Assembly: GCF_029227915.1 (NCBI RefSeq)
Contig: NC_079876.1
Location: forward strand, 1,304,001 to 1,368,000
From: Hydractinia symbiolongicarpus
Lineage: Eukaryota > Cnidaria > Hydrozoa > Anthoathecata > Hydractiniidae
DNA length: 64,000 nt
Direction of reading: 5' to 3'
The first letter of the stretch is position 1; each line of letters begins with the position of its first letter. Under the pieces are notes generated by a model. That model was not told the DNA's origin, made no database searches, and worked only from the letters and a program-made list of their open reading frames with translations. Shown here piece by piece: positions 1 to 10,377 of this stretch. A program made the position numbers and the translations under genes.

Positions 1-15
1 TCATTTCCAGAACGA

Positions 16-83
16 TTTTTTAAATTATTTTTTCACCACTAAAACGCATAAGACTTGTAGTTTTTAAAAATGTTTTCATTTTT
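16..83 (+). other. A/T-tract region of the monomer
   Basis: Runs of T or A centred near 18, 30, 42, 65, 74 and 81 of the reference unit give an approximate 9-12 base spacing over part of the region, compatible with intrinsically bent DNA. It is where classes differ most: class B changes TTAAATTATTTTTTCACC to a TATATTATTTTTTTACC form and drops one A from ACTAAAACGC. The curvature is an inference from tract spacing. Confidence 0.45.
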
Positions 84-133
84 GATGAGACGCTGAATAA
101 AAGAAGTCTAATCGCCGGCAAACGAAAATCCGC

Positions 134-162
134 GATTTCCCGTAAATCCCGGGCTTGGCCCG
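134..162 (+). other. Tandem pair of short hairpins, present in most monomers
   Basis: Seen in the first monomer: GATTT (134-138) pairs with AAATC (144-148) around a CCCGT loop, and CGGGC (150-154) pairs with GCCCG (158-162) around TTG. The first stem is kept in most monomers, and the frequent one-base loss (CCCGT to CCCT) falls in its loop. The second stem exists fully in the GGGCTTGGCCCG and GGGCTTCGCCCG versions and is weakened in the GGACTCGGCCCG, GGCTTGGCCCG and TGGACTCAGCCCG versions. Short dyad symmetries are reported to be enriched in centromeric satellites lacking CENP-B boxes; a role here is inference. Confidence 0.6.
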
Positions 163-1419
163 TATAGTCAAAAGTATACAAAGAAAGTACCCAGGGAGTA
201 AACTCATTTCCAGAACGATTTTTTAAATTATTTTTTCACCACTAAAACGCATAAGACTTGTAGTTTTTAAAAATGTTTTCATTTTTGATGAGACGCTGAA
301 TAAAAGAAGTTTAATCGCCGGCAAACGAAAACCCGCGATTTCCCGTAAATCCCGGGCTTCGCCCGTATAGTCAAATGTATACAAAAAAAGTACCCAGGGA
401 GTAAACTCATTTCCCGAACGATTTTTTAAATTATTTTTTCACCACTAAAACGCATGAGACTTGTAGTTTTCAAAAATGTTTTCATTTTTGATGAGACGCT
501 GAATAAAAGCAGTTTAATCGCCGGCAAACGAAAACCTGCGATTTCCCGTAAATCCCGGACTCGGCCCGTATAGTCAAAAGTATACAAAGACAGTACCCAG
601 GGAGTAAACTCATTTCCAGAACGATTTTTTAAATTATTTTTTCACCATTAAAACGCATAAGACTTGTAGTTTTAAAAAATGTTTTCATTTTTGATGAGAC
701 GCTGAATAAAAGAAGTTTAATCGCCGGCAAACGAAAACCCGCGATTTCCCGTAAATCCCGGGCTTGGCCCGTATAGTCAAAAGTATACAAAGAAAGTACC
801 CAGGGAGTAAACTCATTTCCCGAACGATTTTTTAAATTACTTTTTCACCACTAAAACGCATGAGACTTGTAGTTTTTAAAAATGTTTTCATTTTTGATGA
901 GACGCTGAATAAAAGAAGTTTAATCGCCGGCAAACGAAAACCCGCGATTTCCCGTAAATCCCGGGCTTGGCCCGTATAGTCAAAAGTATACAAAGAAAGT
1001 ACCCAGGGAGTAAACTCATTTCCCGAACGATTTTTTAAATTACTTTTTCACCACTAAAACGCATGAGACTTGTAGTTTTCAAAAATGTTTTCATTTTTGA
1101 TGAGACTCTGAAAAAAAGCAGTTTAATCGCCGGCAAACGAAAACCTGCGATTTCCCTAAATCCCGGACTCGGCCCGTATAGTCAAAAGTATACAAAGAAA
1201 GTACCCAGGGAGTAAACTCATTGCCAGAACGATTTTTTAAATTATTTTTTCACCACTAAAACGCATAAGACTTGTAGTTTTTAAAAATGTTTTCATTTTT
1301 GATGAGACGCTGAATAAAAGAAGTTTAATTGCCGGCAAACGAAAACCCGCGATTTCCCGTAAATCCCGGCTTGGCCCGTAGAGTCAAAAGTATACAAAGA
1401 AAGTACCCAGGAAGTAATC

Positions 1420-1622
1420 TCATTTCCCGAACGATTTTTTAAATTATTATTTCACCACTAAAACGCATAAGACTTGTAGTTTTCAAGAATGTTTTCATTT
1501 TTGATGAGACGCTGAATAAAAGCAGTTTAATCGCCGGCAAACGAAAACCCGCGATTTCCCGTAAATTCCGGGCTTGGCACGTATAGTCGAATGCATACAA
1601 AGAAAGTACCCTGTGAGTAAAC
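1420..1622 (+). repeat. Monomer with a domain-3 type sequence inside domain 1
   Basis: This unit has TTATTATTTCACC, TTTTCAAGAATG, AAAGCAG, GGCTTGGCACG, GTCGAATG and CCCTGTGAG. That combination occurs otherwise only in domain 3, for example at 29.2-29.4, 31.4-31.6 and 33.5-33.7 kb. Its neighbours on both sides are ordinary domain 1 class A. It carries private changes (AAATTCCGGG, GCATAC), so it is not a very recent copy. Confidence 0.7.
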
Positions 1623-2028
1623 TCATTTTCAGAACGATTTTTTAAATTATTTTTTCACCACTAAAACGCATAAGACTTGTAGTTTTTAAAAATGTTTTCA
1701 TTTTTGATGAGACGCTGAATAAAAGAAGTTTAATCGCCGGCAAACGAAAACCCGCGATTTCCCGTAAATCCCGGGCTTCGCCTGTATAGTCAAATGTATA
1801 CAAAGAAAGTACCCAGGGAGTAAACTCATTTCCCGAACGATTTTTTAAATTATTTTTTCACCACTAAAACGCATGACACTTGTAGTTTTCAAAAATGTTT
1901 TCATTTTTGATGAGACGCTGAATAAAAGCAGTTTAATCGCCGGCAAACGAAAACCTGCGATTTCCCGTAAATCCCGGACTCGGCCCGTATAGTCAAAAGT
2001 ATACAAAGAAAGTACCCAGGGAGTAAAC

Positions 2029-2141
2029 TCATTTCCAGAACGATTTTTTAAATTATTTTTTCACCACTAAAACGCATAAGACTTGTAGTTTTTAAAAACT
2101 TTGTATACAAAGTATACAAAGAAAGTACCCAGGAAGTAAAC
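2029..2141 (+). repeat. Deleted 113-bp monomer, copy 1
   Basis: Monomer positions 1-70 are followed by the 10 bases CTTTGTATAC (2099-2108) and then by monomer positions 171-203. One hundred bases (71-170) are missing, including both hairpins and the GCCGGC palindrome. The inserted 10-mer is the reverse complement of GTATACAAAG at monomer positions 174-183, just beside the junction. 70+10+33 equals the 113 bp observed. Confidence 0.92.
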
Positions 2142-2950
2142 TCATTTTCAGAACGATTTTTTAAATTATTTTTTCACCACTAAAACGCATAAGACTTGTA
2201 GTTTTTAAAAATGTTTTCATTTTTGATGAGACACTGAATAAAAGAAGTTTAATCGCCGGCAAACAAAAACCCGCGATTTCCCGTAAATCCCGGCTTGGCC
2301 CGTATAGTCAAAAGTATACAAAGAAAGTACCCAGGAAGTAAAGTCATTTCCCGAACGATTTTTTAAATTATTTTTTCACCACTAAAACGCATGAGACTTG
2401 TAGTTTTCAAAAATGTTTTCATTTTTGATGAGACGGTGAAAAAAAGCAGTTTAATCTCCGGCAAACGAAAACCTGCGATTTCCCTAAATCCCGGACTCGG
2501 TCCGTATAGTCAAAAGTATACAAAGAAAGTACCCAGGGAGTAAACTCATTTCCAGAACGATTTTTTAAATTATTTTTTCACCACTAAAACGCATAAGACT
2601 TGTAGTTTTTAAAAATGTTTTCATTTTTGATGAGACGCTGAATAAAAGAAGTTTAATCGCCGGCAAACGAAAACCCGCGATTTCCCGTAAATCCCGGGCT
2701 TTGCCCGTATAGTCAAATGTATACAAAGAAAGTACCCAGGGAGTAAACTCATTTCCCGAACGATTTTTAAATTATTTTTTCACCACTAAAACGCATGAGA
2801 CTTGTAGTTTTCAAAAAGGTTTTCATTTTTGATGAGACGCTGAATAAAAGCAGTTTAATCGCCGGCAAACGAAAACCTGCGATTTCCCGTAAATCCCGGA
2901 CTCGGCCCGTATAGTCAAAAGTATACAAAGAAAGTACCCAGGGAGTAAAC

Positions 2951-3063
2951 TCATTTCCAGAACGATTTTTTAAATTATTTTTTCACCACTAAAACGCATA
3001 AGACTTGTAGTTTTTAAAAACTTTGTATACAAAGTATACAAAGAAAGTACCCAGGGAGTAAAC
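2951..3063 (+). repeat. Deleted 113-bp monomer, copy 2
   Basis: Same junction as the copy at 2029, with the inverted 10-mer at 3021-3030. It lies 922 bp downstream of that copy. Confidence 0.92.
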
Positions 3064-4479
3064 TCATTTTCAGAACGATTTTTTAAATTATTTTTCACCA
3101 CTAAAACGCATAAGACTTGTAGTTTTTAAAAATGTTTTCATTTTTGATGAGACGCTGAATAAAACAAGTTTAATCGCCGGCAAACGAAAACCCGCGATTT
3201 CCCGTAAATCCCGGGCTTCGCCCGTATAGTCAAATGTATACAAAGAAAGTACCCAGGGAGTAAACGCATTTCCCGAACGATTTTTTAAATTATTTTTTCA
3301 CCACTAAAACGCATGAGACTTGTAGTTTTCAAAAATGTTTTCATTTTTGGTGAGACGCTGAATAAAAGCAGTTTAATCGCCGGCAAACGAAAACCTGCGA
3401 TTTCCCGTAAATCCCGGACTCGGCCCGTATAGTCAAAAGTATACAAAGAAAGTACCCAGGGAGTAAACTCATTTCCAGAACGATTTTTTAAATTATTTTT
3501 TCACCACTAAAACGCATAAGACTTGTAGTTTTTAAAAATGTTTTCATTTTTGATGAGACGCTGAATAAAAGAAGTCTAATCGCCGGCAAACGAAAATCCG
3601 CGATTTCCCGTAAATCCCGGGCTTGGCCCGTATAGTCAAAAGTATACAAAGAAAGTACCCAGGGAGTAAACTCATTTTCCGAACGATTTTTTAAATTACT
3701 TTTTCACCACTAAAACGCATAAGACTTGTAGTTTTTAAAAATGTTTTCATTTTTGATGAGACGCTGAATAAAAGAAGTCTAATCGCCGGCAAACGAAAAT
3801 CCGCGATTTCCCGTAAATCCCGGGCTTGGCCCGTATAGTCAAAAGTATACAAAGAAAGTACCCAGGGAGTAAACTCATTTTCCGAACGATTTTTTAAATT
3901 ATTTTTCACCACTAAAACGCATGAGACTTGTAGTTTTTAAAAATGTTTTCATTTTTGATGAGACGCTGAATAAAAGAAGTTTAATCGCCGGCAAACGAAA
4001 ACCCGCGATTTCCCGTAAATCCCGGCTTGGCCCGTATATTTAAAAGTATACAAAGAAAGTACCCAGGAAGTAAACTCATTTCCCGAACGATTTTTTAAAT
4101 TATTTTATCACCACTAAAACGCATAAGACTTGTAGTTTTTAAAAATGTTTTCATTTTTGATGAGACGCTGAATAAAAGAAGTTTAATCGCCGGCAAACAA
4201 AAACCCGCGATTTCCCGTAAATCCCGGCTTGGCCCGTATAGTCAAAAGTATACAAAGAAAGTACCCAGGAAGTAAAGTCATTTCCCGAACGATTTTTTAA
4301 ATTATTTTTTCACCACTAAAACGCATGAGACTTGTAGTTTTCAAAAATGTTTTCATTTTTGATGAGACGGTGAAAAAAAGCAGTTTAATCTCCGGCAAAC
4401 GAAAACCTGCGATTTCCCTAAATCCCGGACTCGGTCCGTATAGTCAAAAGTATACAAAGAAAGTACCCAGGGAGTAAAC

Positions 4480-4592
4480 TCATTTCCAGAACGATTTTTT
4501 AAATTATTTTTTCACCACTAAAACGCATAAGACTTGTAGTTTTTAAAAACTTTGTATACAAAGTATACAAAGAAAGTACCCAGGGAGTAAAC
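4480..4592 (+). repeat. Deleted 113-bp monomer, copy 3
   Basis: Same junction, with the inverted 10-mer at 4550-4559. It is part of the first copy of the 720-bp tandem repeat. Confidence 0.92.
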
Positions 4593-5199
4593 TCATTTTC
4601 AGAACGATTTTTTAAATTATTTTTCACCACTAAAATGCATAAGACTTGTAGTTTTTAAAAATGTTTTCATTTTTGATGAGACGCTGAATAAAACAAGTTT
4701 AATCGCCGGCAAACGAAAACCCGCGATTTCCCGTAAATCCCGGGCTTCGCCCGTATAGTCAAATGTATACAAAGAAAGTACCCAGGGAGTAAACTCATTT
4801 CCCGAACGATTTTTTAAATTATTTTTTCACCACTAAAACGCATGAGACTTGTAGTTTTCAAAAATGTTTTCATTTTTGGTGAGACGCTGAATAAAAGCAG
4901 TTTAATCGCCGGCAAACGAAAACCTGCGATTTCCCGTAAATCCCGGACTCGGCCCGTATAGTCAAATGTATACAAAGAAAGTACCCAGGAAGTAAAGTCA
5001 TTTCCCGAACGATTTTTTAAATTATTTTTTCACCACTAAAACGCATGAGACTTGTAGTTTTCAAAAATGTTTTCATTTTTGATGAGACGGTGAAAAAAAG
5101 CAGTTTAATCTCCGGCAAACGAAAACCTGCGATTTCCCTAAATCCCGGACTCGGTCCGTATAGTCAAAAGTATACAAAGAAAGTACCCAGGGAGTAAAC

Positions 5200-5312
5200 T
5201 CATTTCCAGAACGATTTTTTAAATTATTTTTTCACCACTAAAACGCATAAGACTTGTAGTTTTTAAAAACTTTGTATACAAAGTATACAAAGAAAGTACC
5301 CAGGGAGTAAAC
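5200..5312 (+). repeat. Deleted 113-bp monomer, copy 4
   Basis: Same junction, with the inverted 10-mer at 5270-5279. It is part of the second copy of the 720-bp tandem repeat and identical by eye to copy 3. Confidence 0.92.
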
Positions 5313-6529
5313 TCATTTTCAGAACGATTTTTTAAATTATTTTTCACCACTAAAATGCATAAGACTTGTAGTTTTTAAAAATGTTTTCATTTTTGATGAG
5401 ACGCTGAATAAAACAAGTTTAATCGCCGGCAAACGAAAACCCGCGATTTCCCGTAAATCCCGGGCTTCGCCCGTATAGTCAAATGTATACAAAGAAAGTA
5501 CCCAGGGAGTAAACTCATTTCCCGAACGATTTTTTAAATTATTTTTTCACCACTAAAACGCATGAGACTTGTAGTTTTCAAAAATGTTTTCATTTTTGGT
5601 GAGACGCTGAATAAAAGCAGTTTAATCGCCGGCAAACGAAAACCTGCGATTTCCCGTAAATCCCGGACTCGGCCCGTATAGTCAAAAGTATACAAAGAAA
5701 GTACCCAGGGAGTAAACTCATTTCCAGAACGATTTTTTAAATTATTTTTTCACCACTAAAACGCATAAGACTTGTAGTTTTTAAAAATGTTTTCATTTTT
5801 GATGAGACGCTGAATAAAAGAAGTCTAATCGCCGGCAAACGAAAACCCGCGATTTCCCGTAAATCCCGGGCTTGGCCCGTATAGTCAAAAGTATACAAAG
5901 AAAGTACCCAGGGAGTAAACTCATTTTCCGAACGATTTTTTAAATTACTTTCTCACCACTAAAACGCATGAGACTTGTAGTTTTTAAAAATGTTTTCATT
6001 TTTGATGAGACGCTGAATAAAAGAAGTTTAATCGCCGGCAAACGAAAACCCGCGATTTCCCGTAAATCCCGGCATGCCCGTATAGTCAAAAGTATACAAA
6101 GAAAGTACCCAGGAAGTAAACTCATTTCCCGAACGATTTTTTAAATTATTTTATCACCAATAAAACGTATGAGACTTGTAGTTTTCAAAAATGTTTTCAT
6201 TTTTGATGAGACGCTGAATAAAAGAAGTTTAATCGCCGGCAAACGAAAACCGGCGATTTCCCGTAAATCCCGGGCTTGGCCCGTATAGTCAAAAGTATAC
6301 AAAGAAAGTACCCAGGGAGTAAACTCATTTCCCGAACGATTTTTTAAATTACTTTTTCACCACTAAAACGCATGAGACTTGTAGTTTTCAAAAATGTTTT
6401 CATTTTTGATGAGACGCTGAAAAAAAGCAGTTTAATCGCCTGCAAACGAAAACCCGCGATTTCCCGTAAATCCCGGGCTTGGCCCGTATAGTCAAAAGTA
6501 TACAAAGAAAGTACCCAGGGAGTAAACTC

Positions 6530-8750
6530 ATTTCCCGAACGATTTTTTAAATCACTTTTTCACCACTAAAACGCATGAGACTTGTAGTTTTTAAAAATGT
6601 TTTTATTTTTGATGAGACGCTGAAAAAAAGAAGTTTAATCGCCGGCAAACGAAAACCTGCGATTTCCCGTAAATCCTGGACTCGGCCCGTATAGTCAAAA
6701 GTATACAAAGAAAGTACCCAGGGAGTAAACTCATTTCCCAAACGATTTTTTAAATTATTATTTCACCACTAAAACGCATGAGACTTGTAGTTTTTAAGAA
6801 TGTTTTCATTTTTGATGAGACGCTGAATAAAAGCAGTTTAATCGCCGGCAAACGAAAACCCCCGATTTCCCGTAAATCCCGGGCTTGGCCCGTATAGTCA
6901 AAAGTATACAAAGAAAGTACCCAGGGAGTAAACTCATTTCCAAAACGATTTTTTAAATTATTATTTCACCACTAAAACGCATGAGACTTGTAGTTTTCAC
7001 AAATGTTTTCATTTTTGATGAGACGCTGAATAAAAGAAGTTTAATCGCCGGCAAACGAAAACCTGCGATTTCCCGTAAATCCTGGACTCGGCCCGTATAG
7101 TCAAAAGTATACAAAGAAAGTACCCAGGGAGTAAACTCATTTCCCAAACGATTTTTTAAATTATTATTTCACCACTAAAACGCATGAGACTTGTAGGTTT
7201 CAAGAATGTTTTCATTTTTGATGAGACGCTGAATAAAAGCAGTTTAATCGCCGGCAAACGAAAACCCGCGATTTCCCGTAAATCCCGGGCTTGGCCCGTA
7301 TAGTCAAAAGTACACAAAGAAAGTACCCAGGGAGTAAACTCATTTCCCGAACGATTTTTTAAATTATTTTTTCACCACTAAAACGCATAAGACTTGTAGT
7401 TTTTAAAAATGTTTTCATTTTTGATGAGACGATGAATAAAAGAAGTTTAATCGACGGCAAACGAAAACCCACGATTTCCCGTAAATCCCGGCTTGGCCCG
7501 TATAGTCAAAAGTATACAAAGAAAGTACCCAGGGAGTAAACTCATTTCCCGAACGATTTTTTAAATTATTTTTTCACCACTAAAGCGCATAAGACTTGTA
7601 GTTTTTAAAAATGTTTTCATTTTTGATGAGACGCTGAATAAAAGAAGTTTAATCGACGGCAAACGAAAACCCGCGATTTCCCGTAAATCCCGGCTTGGCC
7701 CGTATAGTCAAAAGTATACAAAGAAAGTACCCAGGAAGTAAACTCATTTCCCGAACGATTTTTTAAATTATTTTTTCACCAATAAAACGCATGAGACTTG
7801 TAGTTTTCAAAAATGTTTTCATTTTTGATGAGACGCTGAAAAAAAGCAGTTTAATCGCCGGCAAACGAAAACCTGCGATTTCCCTAAATCCCGGACTCGG
7901 CCCGTATCGTCAAAAGTATACAAAGAAAGTACCCAGGGAGTAAACTCATTTCCAGAACGATTTTTTAAATTATTTTTTCGCCACTAAAACGCATAAGACT
8001 TGTAGTTTTTAAAAATGTTTTCAATTTTGATGAGACGCTGAATAAAAGAAGTTTAATCGCCGGCAAACGAAAACCCACGATTTCCCGTAAATCCCGGGCT
8101 TCGCCCGTATAGTCAAAAGTATACAAAGAAAGTACCCAGGGAGTAAAATCATTTCCCGAACGATTTTTTAAATTATTTTTTCACCACTAAAACGCATAAG
8201 ACTTGTAGTTTTTAAAAAGGTTTTTAATTTTGATGAGACGATGAATAAAAGAAGTTTAATCGACGGCAAACGAAAACCCGCGATTTCCCGTAAATCCCGG
8301 CTTGGCCCGTATAGTCAAAAGTATACAAAGAAAGTACCCAGGGAGTAAACTCATTTCCCGAACGATTTTTTAAATTATTTTTTCACCACTAAAACGCATA
8401 AGACTTGTAGTTTTTAAAAATGTTTTCATTTTTGATGAGACGCTGAATAAAAGAAGTTTAATCGACGGCAAACGAAAACCCGCGATTTCCCGTAAATCCC
8501 GGCTTGGCCCGTATAGTCAAAAGTATACAAAGTAAGTAACCAAGAAGTAAACTCATTTCCCGAACGATTTTTTAAATTATTTTTTCACCAATAAAACGCA
8601 TGAGACTTGTAGTTTTCAAAAATGTTTTCATTTTTGATGAGACGCTGAAAAAAAGCAGTTTAATCGCCGGCATACGAAAACCTGCGATTTCCCTAAATAC
8701 CGGACTCGGCCCGTATAGTCAAAAGTATACAAAGAAAGTACCCAGGAAGT
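6530..8750 (+). repeat. Long-range duplicated segment, copy 1 (partner 12606-15030)
   Basis: From about 6530 this segment matches 12606 onward at an offset of 6076 bp (for example TTTTTATTTTTG, TTTTCACAAATG and TTCCAAAACG marks), and after about 7.2 kb at an offset of 6279 bp. The change of 203 is one extra monomer in the downstream copy, around 13.41-13.62 kb. Edges are approximate. Confidence 0.7.
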
Positions 8751-8956
8751 AAACTCATTTCCAGAACGATTTTTTAAATTATTTTTTCACCACTAAAACG
8801 CATATGACTTGCAGTTTTTAAAAATGTTTTCATTTTTGATGAGACGCTGAATAAAAGAAGTTTAATCGCCGGCAAACGAAAACCCGCAATTTCCCGTAAA
8901 TCCCGGCTTGGCCCGTATAGTCAAAAGCATACAAAGAAAGTACCCAGGGAGTAAAC
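7340..8956 (+). repeat. 809-bp tetramer, two copies
   Basis: Copies start at 7340 and 8149. Each has the monomer marks GACGATGAATAAAAG with CGACGGC, then CGACGGC, then ACCAATAAAACGC with CCCTAAATCC, then a CCAGAACG unit. The second copy has private changes (AAAAAGGTTTTTAATTTTG, AGTAAGTAACCAAG, CGCATATGACTTGCAG). Confidence 0.75.
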
Positions 8957-9565
8957 TCATTTCCCGAACGATTTTTTAAATTATTTTTTCACCACCAAAA
9001 CGCATGAGACTTGTAGTTTTCAAAAATGTTTTCATTTTTGATGAGACGCTGAATAAAAGAAGTTTAATTGCCTGCAAACGAAAACCCGCGATTTCCCGTA
9101 AATCCCGGGCTTGGCCCGTATAGTCAAAACTATACAAAGAAAGTACCCAGGGAGTAAACTCATTTCCTAAACGATTTTTTAAATCACTTTTTCACCACTA
9201 AAACGCATGAGACTTGTAGTTTTTAAAAATGTTTTCATTTTTGATGAGACGCTGAAAAAAGGAAGTTTAATCGCCGGCAAACGAAAACCTGCGATTTCCC
9301 GTAAATCCTGGACTCGGCCCGTATAGTCAAAAGTATACAAAGAAAGTACCCAGGGAGTAAACTCATTTCCCGAACGATTTTTTAAATTATTATTTCACCA
9401 CTAAAACGCATGAGACTTGTAGTTTTCAAGAATGTTTTCATTTTTGATGAGACGCTGAAAAAAGGAAGTTTAATCGCCGGCAAACGAAAACCTGCGATTT
9501 CCCGTAAATCCTGGACTCGGCCCGTATAGTCAAAAGTATACAAAGAAAGTACCCAGGGAGTAAAC

Positions 9566-10377
9566 TCATTTCCCGAACGATTTTTTAAATTATTATTTCA
9601 CCACTAAAACGCATGAGACTTGTAGTTTTCAAGAATGTTTTCATTTTTGATGAGACGCTGAATAAAAGCAGTTTAATCGCCGGCAAACAAAAACCCGCGA
9701 TTTCCCGTAAATCCCGGGCTTGGCCCGTATAGTCAAAAGTATACAAAGAAAGTACCCAGGGAGTAAACTCATTTCCCGAACGATTTTTTAAATTACTTTT
9801 TCACCACTAAAACGCATGAGACTTGTAGTTTTCAAAAATGTTTTCATTTTTGATGAGACGCTGAATAAAAGAAGTTTAATCGCCGGCAAATGAAAACCTG
9901 CGATTTCCCGTAAATCATGGACTCTGCCCGTATAGTCAAAAGTATACAAAGAAAGTACCCAGGGAGTAAACTCATTTCCCGAACGATTTTTTAAATTATT
10001 ATTTCACCACTAAAACGCATGAGACTTGTAGTTTTCAAGAATGTTTTCATTTTTGATGAGACGCTGAATAAAAGCAGTTTAATCGCCGGCAAACAAAAAC
10101 CCGCGATTTCCCGTAAATCCCGGGCTTGGCCCGTATAGTCAAAAGTATACAAAGAAAGTACCCAGGGAGTAAACTCATTTCCCGAACGATTTTTTAAATT
10201 ACTTTTTCACCACTAAAACGCATGAGACTTGTAGTTTTCAAAAATGTTTTCATTTTTGATGAGACGCTGAATAAAAGAAGTTTAATCGCCGGCAAATGAA
10301 AACCTGCGATTTCCCGTAAATCATGGACTCTGCCCGTATAGTCAAAAGTATACAAAGAGAGTACCAAGGGAGTAAAC
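9566..10377 (+). repeat. 406-bp dimer, two copies (a third at 20505-20909)
   Basis: Units 9566-9971 and 9972-10377 each hold an X monomer (TTATTATTTC, TTTTCAAGAATG, AAAGCAG, AAACAAAAACCC) and a Y monomer (CAAATGAAAACC, AATCATGGACTCTGCCCG). The Y mark ATCATGG occurs at 9915 and 10321, exactly 406 apart. A related X-Y pair stands alone at 20505-20909, again followed by a TTCCAAAACG monomer as at 10378, which suggests a duplication across 10 kb. Confidence 0.82.

Larger units (their letters stand above)
1..203 (+). repeat. Representative class A monomer
   Basis: This first full unit serves as a reference. In order it has a TCATTTCC start, an A/T-tract region (16-83: T6 at 16 and 28, A4 at 41, T5A5 at 61, T4 at 73, T5 at 79), the block GATGAGACGCTGAATAAAAG (84-103), the palindrome GCCGGC (114-119), a C/G-rich part with two adjacent small inverted repeats (134-162), and a purine-rich tail with GTATAC (174-179) and GTACCCAGGGAG. 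Counting bases gives 74 G+C of 203 (36%) and 11 CpG, above the roughly 6.7 expected from base composition. The length, about one nucleosome plus linker, is typical of many satellites. Confidence 0.95.
4248..5687 (+). repeat. 720-bp tandem repeat, two copies (three monomers plus the deleted one)
   Basis: Positions 4248-4967 and 4968-5687 agree at every base I compared except the last (GTCAAATGT versus GTCAAAAGT). Shared private marks include GAGACGGTGAAAAAAAG, AATCTCCGGC, GGTCCG, AAAATGCATAAG and TTTTGGTGAGACG. Looser relatives of the same monomers lie at about 2.3-2.5 and 2.95-3.5 kb, so the unit was assembled there or shares an ancestor with that stretch. Confidence 0.88.

Noticed and set aside
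150-170. tRNA-derived or SINE-like promoter elements in the C/G-rich part
   Set aside because: No box A and box B pair fits the consensus, and no cloverleaf can be drawn; only the two short hairpins are present.
2099-2108. The palindrome in the deleted monomers as a protein-binding site or attachment site
   Set aside because: It is fully explained by an inverted 10-base copy of adjacent sequence at a deletion join, and it occurs only in the four deleted units.
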